From positions 1 through 64,000 of the forward strand of contig JADJPF010000004.1 in the NCBI GenBank assembly GCA_016713405.1: a stretch of DNA of 64,000 bases, written 5' to 3'. The notes under the pieces are model-generated. The model was not told the origin of the DNA. It saw nothing but the letters and a program-made list of their open reading frames with translations, and ran no database searches. Position 1 is the first letter of the stretch. Every line of letters begins with the position of its first letter. Both the position numbers and the translations under genes were made by a program. Origin of the DNA: Blastocatellia bacterium (GTDB taxonomy: Bacteria > Acidobacteriota > Blastocatellia > Chloracidobacteriales > JADJPF01). Positions 8,397-17,311 of the stretch are shown here, one piece after another.

Positions 8397-8914
8397 ATGG
8401 AAAATCTACTCAAAATAAAAATAGAGTTGTTTTCAAGTGAAAATCATAAGGTAGAAAACTTTTCTTGTGGCTATGAAAGTTTGGATAAATATATAAAATC
8501 TTATGCGGAAATTAATGCTAATAGAGGTCTTGGAAGAACTTTTGTAGCAGTAGAAGAAAATAATAAAGAGATAAAAGGCTATTACACTTTAACAGCAACC
8601 GAGATAGTAAAAGAGAAACTACCCAAAAAGCAAACTAGAGGGTTGCCTAATTATCCTATACCCGCAATTTTGTTAGCTAGATTAGCTATAGATAAAACTG
8701 CTCAAGGAAAAAATTAGGAGAATACCTTCTTTTTAATGCCTTTAGTCGTGTTTTAAGTGCAAGTTATGATTTTGGTATAAGAATAATTATAGTTGATGCA
8801 ATAGATGAACAAGCAAAAAATTTTTATCTAAAATATGGTTTTACAGCTTTTGATGATAATCCATTAAAACTATTTTTACCTCTAAAAACAGTCGAACCAT
8901 TAATAATTATTTGA
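8397..8914 (+). pseudogene. GNAT (TacT-type) acetyltransferase toxin with a -1 frameshift
   Basis: Partner of the DUF1778 antitoxin. Such toxins acetylate aminoacyl-tRNA and stop translation. The first frame (8397-8717) gives 106 residues up to RLAIDKTAQGKN and then TAG. The rest of the domain continues in the -1 frame from 8714: LGEYLLFNAFSRVL, then VVDAIDEQAKNFY-like sequence, YGFTAFDDNPLKLFLPLK and TGA at 8912-8914. The shift lies in an A6 run (8708-8713); the heptamer A AAA AAT stands directly before the TAG. The acetyl-CoA loop (Q/R-x-x-G-x-G/A pattern, QGKxLG) is cut by the shift. Either a disabled toxin, a sequencing slip, or frameshift-regulated expression. The remaining sequence is undecayed, which argues for a recent or apparent lesion. 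Confidence 0.85.
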
Positions 8915-8941
8915 AAAAAAATAAATCAAAAAATCTATAAA

Positions 8942-10084
8942 CTAACCTACAACAATTTCTTTAATTGCTGTAATAAATAACTTTATTTCTTCTAAAGTGT
9001 TAAATGCTCCGATGCTGACACGTACTAAACCATCAGGACTAGTTCCTAAAGTTTTATGTACTAATGGAGCGCAATGTAAGCCTCCACGTACAGCAATATC
9101 AAAATGTTGGTCTAAAATTGCGGCTACCTCGTCTGAACGATAGCTAGCAACAGCAAAAGACAGAACTCCAACACGGCGAGTTAAATCATTTGACCCATAA
9201 ATTTTTACTTCATCAATTTCTTGAATAGAATTTAACAAATACTCAAGCAAAGAAAGCTCATGACACCTAATTTTTTCAATACTTTCTTGGGCTAAAAAGT
9301 CTAGGGCTGCACCTAAACCAGCAATTCCAGCTAAATTATGTGTTCCTGCTTCAAGTTGAAAGGGAAGTTCTACAGGTTGCAAGGGTGAAAGCGAGTCTCC
9401 ACCCGTTCCACCTTCCCGCCAGCTTTTTACCTTGGCGCGATTGCTTAAGTAAAATAATCCTGTGCCGGGAGGCCCAAGCAGGCTTTTATGACCACTAGCA
9501 GCAAGTAAATCTATCTGCATTTGCTGAACATCTATTGCAATAACTCCTAGGGCTTGGGCTGCGTCTACTAGAAAAAGTAAATTATGGCGTTTAGCTATAT
9601 CTCCAATTTCAGCAATAGGTTGAAGTGTTCCTAAAACATTAGAGGCGGCTGTAACAGCTATTAGCTTGGTTTCTGGCCGGATTTGTTTTTCAATTTCTTG
9701 TGGGCTAACAAAACCTTGCGAGTCAAAACCGACTAGGGAAAGCAAGATGTCTTTTTGGGCTAAATTTTGTAGTGGTCTTAGAACGGAATTATGTTCTAAA
9801 GTGGTAGAAATCGCGTGATCCCCTGTTGATAAAACACCTTTGATTGCAATGTTTAGCGCGTCAGTAGCATTAAAAGTAAAGATAATTTGTTCTAAACTTT
9901 GAGCTTTAATCAATTTAGCTAATTTTAGACGAGTATCTTCAATAATTTGTTGGGCGGCTCTAGCCATACGATGGGCGGAGCGGCCCGGATTTGCTCCTGA
10001 AAGCTGAAGGCTTTCTATCATTCGTTGATAAACCAATGGCGGTTTAGGGTAGCTTGTTGCAGCGTTATCTAAATAAATAGTCAT
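8942..10084 (-). CDS. Class V aminotransferase, cysteine desulfurase-like
   Basis: A 380-residue PLP enzyme of the NifS/CsdB-like group. Seen: MTIYLDNAATSYPKPP at the N terminus; EHNSVLRPL with the ring-stacking His; VDAAQALG with the PLP aspartate; the SGHKSLLGPPGTG motif containing the Schiff-base lysine; and RGGLHCAPLVHK with a cysteine at the position of the catalytic Cys in desulfurases. It probably removes sulfur from cysteine for Fe-S, thiamin or molybdopterin synthesis, fitting the MoeB/ThiF-like gene two genes upstream. The ATG at 10084 is preferred to a longer frame that would overlap the upstream gene; it lies 2 bases after that gene's stop, suggesting coupling. Confidence 0.87.
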   Translation of the reverse strand: MTIYLDNAATSYPKPPLVYQRMIESLQLSGANPGRSAHRMARAAQQIIEDTRLKLAKLIKAQSLEQIIFTFNATDALNIAIKGVLSTGDHAISTTLEHNSVLRPLQNLAQKDILLSLVGFDSQGFVSPQEIEKQIRPETKLIAVTAASNVLGTLQPIAEIGDIAKRHNLLFLVDAAQALGVIAIDVQQMQIDLLAASGHKSLLGPPGTGLFYLSNRAKVKSWREGGTGGDSLSPLQPVELPFQLEAGTHNLAGIAGLGAALDFLAQESIEKIRCHELSLLEYLLNSIQEIDEVKIYGSNDLTRRVGVLSFAVASYRSDEVAAILDQHFDIAVRGGLHCAPLVHKTLGTSPDGLVRVSIGAFNTLEEIKLFITAIKEIVVG

Positions 10085-10086
10085 TG

Positions 10087-10683
10087 CTAATAAGTTTTTC
10101 CATGCTCTTGAATAAAGGCGATTCTTGACATTATCAAGGCCATTAAATGATGAAAATGCTCGGCTTCCCAACGCATAATTGGTTCAACATTGATTGCTGT
10201 AATTGTGTGGGAGCGTCCTGTTTGTTGGTTAAACTTAAACTCAGCTAAGGAATGAATATAATGAGCTTTTATTACGGTTAAAGTATGTTGGTATTTTCCA
10301 GTTTTTTTGGATATTTGGTTAAGAAAAAAGTTATCTCCATTGGACAGTTCAATTGAGAGTCTAGGTTTAGCTTGATTAAGAGATTTATTAGTCAAACGAG
10401 AAAGATTGCTCATTTTGTCTTTGGCTGTAATTATTCTACCCATTGAAGTTACTTCTAAGTCTAACTGAAAATCTATCATTCCAGTAGCAATATAAGTGCC
10501 TATACGGGAGCGATGCCAATGCAATGTGGCAAATTCTTTATCATTATGTAAAAAAGAATACTTAGGATGTAGCATGCCACGTCGTTTAACAAAAATTTCG
10601 CCCTTATGCCATTCATTTTCTATAATTTCGGCTCCCATAGACAGATAAGAACCTAGATCAGAACGCTCTTTTCCTATTTCCAT
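10087..10683 (-). CDS. Conserved-looking protein of unknown function
   Basis: A 198-residue soluble protein, not recognised. It is mixed alpha/beta in composition with no signal peptide, membrane helix or catalytic motif that can be named. Basic and aromatic patches are seen (HWHRSRIGTY, AEHFHHLMAL). It lies between the MoeB/ThiF-like gene (31 bases upstream) and the class V aminotransferase (2 bases downstream) on the same strand, so an operon with a sulfur-transfer theme is likely, but that gives no direct function. The start ATG at 10683 is preceded by AAGGAGAAATAAAA, a strong ribosome binding site. Confidence 0.75.
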   Translation of the reverse strand: MEIGKERSDLGSYLSMGAEIIENEWHKGEIFVKRRGMLHPKYSFLHNDKEFATLHWHRSRIGTYIATGMIDFQLDLEVTSMGRIITAKDKMSNLSRLTNKSLNQAKPRLSIELSNGDNFFLNQISKKTGKYQHTLTVIKAHYIHSLAEFKFNQQTGRSHTITAINVEPIMRWEAEHFHHLMALIMSRIAFIQEHGKTY

Positions 10684-10714
10684 TTTTATTTCTCCTTATA
10701 TGAATCCTAGGCTA

Positions 10715-11746
10715 TTACACACCAATATATTTAGCATAAAGACCGCGTGCAATGGATTCGTCTTTTGTGCCATGAATAATGCTACGAGCATCAGAAAACA
10801 CGGTCATTTCATAGTTTTCTAGCTTAACACGCAATAAGAACTTATTTACATTTACCTCACCGCAACTTTTTAACTTTTCAGCTATTGAAATCAAATCTAA
10901 CTTAGTTATTTGTGATGGAACAATTTGGACAGCATTACGCCCGCAAAGTGTGGTCATCAACTGGCGATTTTCAGCCACTAAAAAATCAAATTGTTTATGT
11001 TGACACGCTCGACAATCGGCACGCTCTAGCAGGCTTTGAACGTTTATTTTGCTATAAGTATTTTGCCAAAGGTCTATTTGAATCAATCCTTTATGTAAAT
11101 TTTCTAAATTGCCAGTTAGAATTTTTAATGCTTCTGTAGTCTGATAAGCAGCAATTACGGCAATAATTGGTAAAATTACGCCTGCTGTGTCACAAGTTGG
11201 GGAACTGCCCGGAGGCGGGGCGTTTTCAAAAACACAACGTAGGCAAGGTGTTTGACCCGGCAAAACAGCCATTGTTAGCCCATAAGAGCTAACTGCCGCG
11301 CCATAAATCCAAGGTTTATTATGCTTTATACAGGCATCATTAATTAAAAATCTTGTCTCAAAATTATCTGTTCCATCTAAAACAATATCAGCATCAGCAA
11401 TAAATTTTTCAATATTGGTGTGATTAACATCGGCTACAATGCTTTCTGCTTCTATATCTGAGTTAATTTGTGCGATTCTCTCACAAGCCGCAATAGCTTT
11501 TGGCAAGTGGGTTTTAGCTGCGATTTCATCAAACATTATTTGTCTATGAAGGTTAGAAAACTCTACAAAATCCCGGTCAATTGCGCGAAGTCGCTTTACC
11601 CCAGCACGAGCAAGCATTTCTAGCTGCATTGTTCCTAATGCACCACAACCAATAATTACAGCATGACTATTAAGTAATTTTTCTTGTCCAGCTTTTTTAA
11701 TACCTTCAAAAAGTGTTTGACGTGAGTAGCGATCTAAAACAGACAT
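10715..11746 (-). CDS. ThiF/MoeB/HesA-family adenylyltransferase
   Basis: A 343-residue E1-like enzyme that adenylates the C-terminal glycine of a sulfur-carrier protein (ThiS or MoaD type). Visible: the substrate helix YSRQTLFEGI; the nucleotide-binding GCGALGTMQLEMLARAGV; the DRDFVEFSNLHRQ segment; DGTDNFETRFLIND; zinc-binding CLRC and a later CRAC pair; and the PTCDTAG segment with the catalytic-loop cysteine. The C-terminal 100 residues carry a MoaD/rhodanese-like sized extension (YEMTVFSDARSIIHGTKDE) typical of MoeB-like proteins in this phylum. Whether it serves thiamin or molybdopterin cannot be decided here. First gene of a three-gene minus-strand set. Confidence 0.88.
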   Translation of the reverse strand: MSVLDRYSRQTLFEGIKKAGQEKLLNSHAVIIGCGALGTMQLEMLARAGVKRLRAIDRDFVEFSNLHRQIMFDEIAAKTHLPKAIAACERIAQINSDIEAESIVADVNHTNIEKFIADADIVLDGTDNFETRFLINDACIKHNKPWIYGAAVSSYGLTMAVLPGQTPCLRCVFENAPPPGSSPTCDTAGVILPIIAVIAAYQTTEALKILTGNLENLHKGLIQIDLWQNTYSKINVQSLLERADCRACQHKQFDFLVAENRQLMTTLCGRNAVQIVPSQITKLDLISIAEKLKSCGEVNVNKFLLRVKLENYEMTVFSDARSIIHGTKDESIARGLYAKYIGV

Positions 11747-11877
11747 GTTTTTTTGCCTAAGAAAATTTTATTTTTAGAATTTTTAGGATAATGTTTGTTA
11801 AGCATAAACTTCAAGCAAAGCTAGAATTATGGCTTTATAACTTTAGGTTTAACTAATTTTTGGCTATATTTAGAGAC

Positions 11878-13194
11878 ATGTTAAAAACAGCCTTAGACCA
11901 AGAAGCTGATAAATTACTTGCCTGTGTTCATTGTGGGTTATGTTTGCCTACTTGCCCTACGTATCGAGTTTTAGGTAATGAAAACGACTCGCCACGAGGC
12001 AGGCTTTATTTAATGCGAGCCGTAGCTGAAGAAAAAATAGACATTTCCCCTACTTATCATAAACATTTAGACCAATGTGTAGGCTGTCGTGCTTGTGAAA
12101 CGGTTTGTCCATCGGGCGTTAATTTTGGTCATTTGCTAGAAACTGCACGTGCTGAAATGGTGGAAACAAAACCAGAAAAACTAACTCTTTGGACAAGAAT
12201 AAAAAATTTCTTTCTTGGTCTAGTCTTAAAACAAGTTTTTACCCGCAAATGGTTGTTAGAACTAGTCTGGAAAACATTAAAGCTGCTCCAACAAAGCGGA
12301 CTAACTACACTGCTGCTAAAATCAGGATTATTTAAGTATTTGCCAGCAATAGAGTTTGCTCTAGCACTTCTTAACAAAGCAGAAAGTCAGTTACCTGCTG
12401 CTAGAAAATTATTAAATCTTCCACCTTCACAAATTAATGAAATTAGTGATAGCGAATTTGTTGCTAGCTACCAAGTAGCACAATTTACAGGCTGCATAAT
12501 GGAAGGGCTGTTTACTGAAACTAACCGAGCAACTACCAGAGTTTTAACTAGAAATAGCTGTTTTGTAGAAATACCGAAGCAACAAGTTTGTTGTGGTGCT
12601 TTACATGCTCATTCAGGCTTTCATAAAACTGCAATAATGCTAGCAAAAGCTAATATTGATAGTTTTATGCCTGTTGGGAGTCAAAATAGTTTTCCAATTA
12701 TTGTTAATGCTGCTGGTTGTGGGGCAATGATGAAAGATTATGGGCGGCTACTTGCAAATGATCCAGAATATGCTGAACGCGCCCAAGCCTTTAGCCAAAG
12801 GGTTAAAGATGTCAGTGAGTTTTTATCTACCATTGATTTACATACAGGCCAGCCAATTAAAGCAAAAGTTACTTATGATGCACCTTGTCATCTTCATCAC
12901 GGGCAAGCTGTCCGACAACAGCCTATAGATTTACTTCGTAAAATTCCTGGTGCTGAATTTGTGCCGTTAGTTGGAGCAGAAACTTGTTGTGGTAGCGGTG
13001 GAATTTACAACCTTACACATCCGACGATGGCCCAAGCTTTGCTAAAAGAAAAAATAGAAAATATCCTACAAACCCAAGCAGATTTTTTAGTTACAGGTAA
13101 TCCTGGCTGTGCAATGCACATTGGCGCAGGGCTTCAACTAGCTGGCGAGCAAACGCTTGTCTTACACCCAATTGAGTTACTAGATCTGTTTTAG
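11878..13194 (+). CDS. glcF: Glycolate oxidase iron-sulfur subunit-like protein
   Basis: A 438-residue electron-transfer subunit. The N terminus has two 4Fe-4S ferredoxin motifs (CVHCGLCLPTCP and CVGCRACETVCP). The C-terminal half carries two CCG domains (QVCCGALHAHSG and ETCCGSGGIYN), as in GlcF, LutA and HdrB. In glycolate oxidase it passes electrons from the flavin subunits to the quinone pool; the flavin subunits GlcD/GlcE are not in the window, so lactate or another 2-hydroxyacid is possible. ATG at 11878 is chosen; an in-frame TTG at 11860 has no better ribosome site. Divergent from the MoeB/ThiF-like gene. Confidence 0.85.
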   Translation: MLKTALDQEADKLLACVHCGLCLPTCPTYRVLGNENDSPRGRLYLMRAVAEEKIDISPTYHKHLDQCVGCRACETVCPSGVNFGHLLETARAEMVETKPEKLTLWTRIKNFFLGLVLKQVFTRKWLLELVWKTLKLLQQSGLTTLLLKSGLFKYLPAIEFALALLNKAESQLPAARKLLNLPPSQINEISDSEFVASYQVAQFTGCIMEGLFTETNRATTRVLTRNSCFVEIPKQQVCCGALHAHSGFHKTAIMLAKANIDSFMPVGSQNSFPIIVNAAGCGAMMKDYGRLLANDPEYAERAQAFSQRVKDVSEFLSTIDLHTGQPIKAKVTYDAPCHLHHGQAVRQQPIDLLRKIPGAEFVPLVGAETCCGSGGIYNLTHPTMAQALLKEKIENILQTQADFLVTGNPGCAMHIGAGLQLAGEQTLVLHPIELLDLF

Positions 13195-13298
13195 TGAACC
13201 TCTCGGCCATTAATGACCGAGACTGCGCTCGCAAAGAGGATTCAAAGTAATTTAAGTATAACGTAACTTAAATAAAATTTAATTAAACGGTTTTAAGC

Positions 13299-13342
13299 AA
13301 AAAATGTAGCCAGTTATTTGATAATAATTGACTACATTTTTT
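13299..13342. terminator. Bidirectional terminator
   Basis: An 11-bp perfect stem AAAAAATGTAG (13299-13309) / CTACATTTTTT (13332-13342) lies between the convergent glcF-like and TPR genes, with T runs on both strands. A second small hairpin (CTCGG/CCGAG around 13201-13222) precedes it. Confidence 0.75.
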
Positions 13343-13358
13343 GTTATTTATAGAAAAC

Positions 13359-14345
13359 TTATAATTGTTTAAATTGCTGTAAAACTTTTTGAGCTTCATC
13401 TGGTTTTCCCATTGCGTTATAAAGCTCTATCATACCAGTTACACTAAGTTTTGTATTTGGGTGTTTTTTACCATATTGTTTAAGGTCAAGTTCTAACACT
13501 TTTTTCATTATTGTTATTGCTTGGTCATATTTTTTCATATTTCCATAAAGAGTAGCCAAATTATTTAATGTGGTAACGACGTTAGGGTGTTCTGAGCCTA
13601 AAAGCTTGGTGTTAATTTCTAAGGCTCTTTTATAAAGAGGCTCGGCATCTTGAAACCGTCCAATGTTACGATAAAGAATCCCTAAAGTATTAAGAGAAAT
13701 TGCTAGATTGGGATGCTCATCCCCAAAAACATCAAGAGCTTTATCAAGAGCTTTTTTGCAATATTCTTCTGCTGTTTTATAATCTTTTATTGATATATAA
13801 AGAGAAGCTATATTATTAAGTCCAATAGCAATATTTGCATGTTTATCGCCTAGTATTTTTGTATCAATAGCTAAGGCTTGTTTCATTAATTTTATGGCAT
13901 CTTTATGCTTTCCTAATTGATTATAAAGAGAAGCTAGATTATTTAAGTGTTTGGATAGTTCTAGAGTTTCCTCACCATCAGATTTATGAAGTGATATAGC
14001 TTTTTTACGTAGGGCTTCTGCTTCTTTAAATTTACCAATAGTTTGATAGTAGAGAGCAAAGTTATCTAAACCTACAATGACACCAGGGTCTTTTTCTCCA
14101 AGAAGTTTGATTCTAAGGTCTAGGTATTTTTTAAAAAAAGGTTCAGCTTCTAAATGTTTACCTAATGTTTGATGAAGCACAGCAATATAATTTAATGCAG
14201 TTGCAACTTCTAAATGTTCTTCCCCAAATTCTTTGACAGCAGAAATGTACCATTCATTAGTTAGAGCTAATGCTTGGGCGTATTGGCGTTTTTGACAAAG
14301 CTCTTTTACTTGTGACTCCATTGGGGATATATTTTGCTCAGACAT
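13359..14345 (-). CDS. Kinesin-light-chain type TPR protein
   Basis: A 328-residue soluble protein built of about seven tetratricopeptide repeats of 42 residues, of the kinesin light chain type. The recurring core is LNNLA.LY...GK..EAE.L..KAL.I..K..G.EHPN (for example LNTLGILYRNIGRFQDAEPL and LNNLATLYGNMKKYDQAIT). Such arrays bind peptides or proteins; the partner is unknown. There is no signal peptide and no attached effector domain, unlike many TPR/CHAT or TPR/NB-ARC proteins. The start has an AGGAG ribosome site 5 bases upstream. Monocistronic. Confidence 0.9.
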   Translation of the reverse strand: MSEQNISPMESQVKELCQKRQYAQALALTNEWYISAVKEFGEEHLEVATALNYIAVLHQTLGKHLEAEPFFKKYLDLRIKLLGEKDPGVIVGLDNFALYYQTIGKFKEAEALRKKAISLHKSDGEETLELSKHLNNLASLYNQLGKHKDAIKLMKQALAIDTKILGDKHANIAIGLNNIASLYISIKDYKTAEEYCKKALDKALDVFGDEHPNLAISLNTLGILYRNIGRFQDAEPLYKRALEINTKLLGSEHPNVVTTLNNLATLYGNMKKYDQAITIMKKVLELDLKQYGKKHPNTKLSVTGMIELYNAMGKPDEAQKVLQQFKQL

Positions 14346-14545
14346 AAGTTACTCCTAAGCTAATTAGTAGATATTGAAAAATTTTCCTAAAGCTAACCAA
14401 AAGCTTAATAGAAAAGCAATAGCTAATCGAAGTTTATAAAAAAGCGGGAAAGCTTCCTAGAAAGAGCTAAAATAATCTGCTTATAATAAGCCTTTCTAAG
14501 GCTACAAAACTAAATCTACATATTTTAATCTAAGGATAATTATTT

Positions 14546-14923
14546 ATGAGTGATCGTCCAGACTATATTCAAGTTTTAAGTAATGCTGCACATTTAGATG
14601 ATTCTGCTGTAGGCTTTGCTAATAAAAGAACAGACACTTTTAAGGCTTTTGAACAAGCTTTTTCTGATGCTGAATTTGCACGTCCACATTTAGATTGGTT
14701 ACTTGAAAATGGTAGCGGTGCAGGAAAAATTTATGCGGCAATATTAATTGAACAATTAGATAAAGAGGCTGGAAGACAGGCTTACGCATCACTACAAAAT
14801 GATGAAACGCAAGTAGAATATCGTAGTTCAGATCTTTTTGAAGTACGTTCAGTAGGGGATTTAGCTACAGGTTTGCTTAATGGAGAAGCACTAATTATCT
14901 TTCCTCCGTCAATGAAAAGATAA
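14546..14923 (+). CDS. Small protein of unknown function
   Basis: A 125-residue acidic protein, not recognised. The middle (PHLDWLLENGSGAGKIYAAILIEQLDKEAGRQAY) reads like one HEAT-like helical pair followed by a short beta-rich end (VEYRSSDLFEVRSVGDLATGLL). It has no signal peptide or membrane helix. The upstream sequence CTAAGGATAATTATTT places AAGGA about 9 bases from the ATG. It stands alone between divergent and convergent neighbours. Confidence 0.65.
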   Translation: MSDRPDYIQVLSNAAHLDDSAVGFANKRTDTFKAFEQAFSDAEFARPHLDWLLENGSGAGKIYAAILIEQLDKEAGRQAYASLQNDETQVEYRSSDLFEVRSVGDLATGLLNGEALIIFPPSMKR

Positions 14924-14933
14924 TTAAAGAAAA

Positions 14934-15677
14934 TTAACAAATCATATAAAAGAGGCTTAGCCGGGGAATAAAAAATTTTTCTCTTAGACGTTTTGCAATA
15001 AAGCTTTCTAGAGTTTGTTTATAAACTTTTTCTTCCATATTTTTTTTATGTAAACGCAACTGATTAACAGCCTCTTTTTCTATTTCTTTTAGTTCTTGAA
15101 TAGGAATATTTTGCCGTAAGTTTTGGTAAATTATTTCTTCTAAAACAGTTAAATCCATTTCTAATTTTTCTGTGTCAATAAAGCTAGTATTTTCTAATCT
15201 TTGTGTTAGTTCAATTAATCGGTCAATAGCTCGGTTAAGAGTTTCTCCAAGTGTTTCATAGCCTTGCTGAGTTGCAGATAGTCGGGCCTGTTCTAATTCT
15301 TCGCAGCATTCTGTAATGTAGCCTATTATTTGTTGTTTGGAGAAATTACTATTTACTTCTTTTTTGTTATTATTTGCAGGAGTATCATTACTAGCAGATC
15401 CTCCAACTTGAGACTCTACATAATCCTTAAAACTAGCTAATACTTCTTGGTGACAGTAAGAAATTGTATTTACTCGTTTTCCTCGGTTGGAATCAATATT
15501 ATAGCCCTCAAAGCATTTATTAATACTGCGTAAAACGACATGTAGAGGTATTCCCATTGTCCGCCAGCTTTCAACTAGTGACCAATCTAATGGTGAAAGC
15601 AGCATTGGCGCACCACGTTTGCTAACAAAAAATTCTTCTACTTCTGTGTGATAGTTATAATAGTTGAAGTGTTCCAT
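14934..15677 (-). CDS. Uncharacterised two-part helical protein
   Basis: A 247-residue protein whose N terminus (YYNYHTEVEEFFVSKRGAP, then LLSPLDWSLVESWRTMGIP and LHVVLRSINKCFE) resembles a conserved but unnamed family seen in Acidobacteria and relatives, from memory. Residues about 95-105 are a low-complexity linker. The rest is a charged helical domain (ECCEELEQARLSATQQGYE, then KEIEKEAVNQLRLHKK). No enzymatic motif is seen. It ends 10 bases past the convergent small gene. Confidence 0.65.
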   Translation of the reverse strand: MEHFNYYNYHTEVEEFFVSKRGAPMLLSPLDWSLVESWRTMGIPLHVVLRSINKCFEGYNIDSNRGKRVNTISYCHQEVLASFKDYVESQVGGSASNDTPANNNKKEVNSNFSKQQIIGYITECCEELEQARLSATQQGYETLGETLNRAIDRLIELTQRLENTSFIDTEKLEMDLTVLEEIIYQNLRQNIPIQELKEIEKEAVNQLRLHKKNMEEKVYKQTLESFIAKRLREKFFIPRLSLFYMIC

Positions 15678-15888
15678 ATGTATAATTACTAGTATTTATA
15701 TATATTTTTAAGACTTGAAAATATATATAACAAGTTTATTTTGGGGTGTAAAGTTGGAATAAAGGATAGTTTGTAAGTGGTTGATTTTTTTAAATGGGTT
15801 TTAGATAAAAACAAAAAAAGACATAGGTTTTTAACTTTTAAGATCTATTTAGCACTAACAGCTAAGTTTTTATCTTAAGAAGAGTAAT

Positions 15889-16869
15889 TTACAAGCTACA
15901 AGATGATAAAGAATGCCATGCTTCAGGTTGGTATATATAAAGATAGCGCAACTTAGCCCAGTAAGATGTTTTTTCTTCCAAGTTAAAAAACTTCATTTGT
16001 TTTAAGGGAGGTGAATAAAGATGGATGGAAACGGCAGGTAAATCATTGGCTGGCTCAATTTTATGAATAGCACCAGGATTGCTAAAAATTACTTCTCCAA
16101 TATCTAAAGTTTGTGAATCTGTTTCTTTGATTTCGTCTGTTTGCGGGTCTAAGAGTTGGTAATTTGTGTTAATGATTTTGCCAGAAAAGATTTTTTCTAC
16201 GCTAAAAGATTCAAAGTGATCATGGATAGGGCTTTTTTGATCTTTTCCCCAACACATTATTAAAACTTCAAAGCGGCTATCTTTATAAAATAAATTACGA
16301 GCATAGCTTTCTGAAGAAAAGTTAAGACATTTAGTAATTTCTTTTTCATCAATAGTAACTTTTTGCATTAATTGAAAAATATTTTCTGCTGTAAATTCTG
16401 TTTGAGGGAGTTTTGAAAGGTATTCTATAAATCTTGTTAAGCTAAAATCGCCGCTTTCAATTTCTTGTTTGGTTAGCAAATCAACGGTTTTTCTAGTCAC
16501 AAATTCTACTATTTTTGAACAATTATTTTTTCGTTCTTCAGAGGAAAAATCAGGAAATTGTGCAGTTAGTTCGCTACATTTAGTAGTTTGATATTCTTGG
16601 CGAAAATCTTCTGCAATTTGGGATGAAATTTTTTGAACTGCTTCCTTGCCATCAGTCTTAGCTTTAGCTAAGCTTGCTGCCATTGCTGCTGCTACTAGAC
16701 AAGAACAAGTTTCTTCAATTCCCAAACCTCTTTCAAAACCTGTTGTTGCTTGTAAAACTTCCGCAGAGCAGTTAATTAATTTATGTTCATTAAGGCTTTG
16801 TAAAATGCTGCTAGCAGAATTAGATTTTTTTGATAAATATAGACTTTTAGCTAATTCAGAACATTGCAT
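15889..16869 (-). CDS. Fusion of a C_GCAxxG_C_C-type domain with a cysteine dioxygenase
   Basis: A 326-residue protein with two parts. Residues about 14-105 match the C_GCAxxG_C_C redox family: ATTGFERGLGIEETCSCLVAAAMA with Cys55, and KCSEL with Cys98; the usual first NCA motif reads NSAS, so one cysteine is lost. Residues about 150-320 are a cupin cysteine dioxygenase: SPIHDHFES supplies iron ligands His216 and His218, GAIHKIEP supplies His269, and SIHLYSPP holds the conserved Tyr284. The cysteine that crosslinks to this Tyr in mammalian enzymes is Ser here, as is common in bacteria. Expected reaction: cysteine to cysteine sulfinate with O2. The role of the N-terminal domain is unknown. Confidence 0.8.
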   Translation of the reverse strand: MQCSELAKSLYLSKKSNSASSILQSLNEHKLINCSAEVLQATTGFERGLGIEETCSCLVAAAMAASLAKAKTDGKEAVQKISSQIAEDFRQEYQTTKCSELTAQFPDFSSEERKNNCSKIVEFVTRKTVDLLTKQEIESGDFSLTRFIEYLSKLPQTEFTAENIFQLMQKVTIDEKEITKCLNFSSESYARNLFYKDSRFEVLIMCWGKDQKSPIHDHFESFSVEKIFSGKIINTNYQLLDPQTDEIKETDSQTLDIGEVIFSNPGAIHKIEPANDLPAVSIHLYSPPLKQMKFFNLEEKTSYWAKLRYLYIYQPEAWHSLSSCSL

Positions 16870-17028
16870 AAAATTTAGCCTCTTTTTATTTGAATTATTA
16901 CAGTAGAGAAAATTATACCTTTTATTTTACTGTCAAGGAAAATGTATTTTGGCAATTAATTTTTGACGCAGCTTTTGACGCAGCTATAACGAGGAAAAAA
17001 TTCAAGATTTATAGCTATTAGTTTTTCC

Positions 17029-17307
17029 TTACTCAGGTTTTATTCTTCCTGTACTTATACAGGCACTTATATAAGCTTTATTCCAATGATCTAAGGCTTT
17101 ATTTTCTGGTTTTCCTTCTCTTAGCCAAATATGGTAAGCAGACTCTCTTATAAATTCTTCTTTTGGAATATTAGAATAAAAATGCTCACAACTTTGTGTT
17201 GTATGGTTATAAGGACTTTGGGCAAAAGCATTTCGCTTTACATAAGGTTGTGTAAAGTGATAGCAGTCCTCTTTAATAGGACAATTTTCTCCATAGCATT
17301 TCAACAT
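17029..17307 (-). CDS. DUF2934-domain protein with N-terminal cysteines
   Basis: A 92-residue protein. The C-terminal half (IRESAYHIWLREGKPENKALDHW) is the DUF2934 signature, a short domain of unknown function. The N-terminal half holds four cysteines (C4, C9, C15 and C40 by reading), possibly a small metal site. It starts 4 bases after the mutase stop codon, so the two are co-transcribed, though no functional link is known. Confidence 0.8.
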   Translation of the reverse strand: MLKCYGENCPIKEDCYHFTQPYVKRNAFAQSPYNHTTQSCEHFYSNIPKEEFIRESAYHIWLREGKPENKALDHWNKAYISACISTGRIKPE

Positions 17308-17311
17308 GTTA

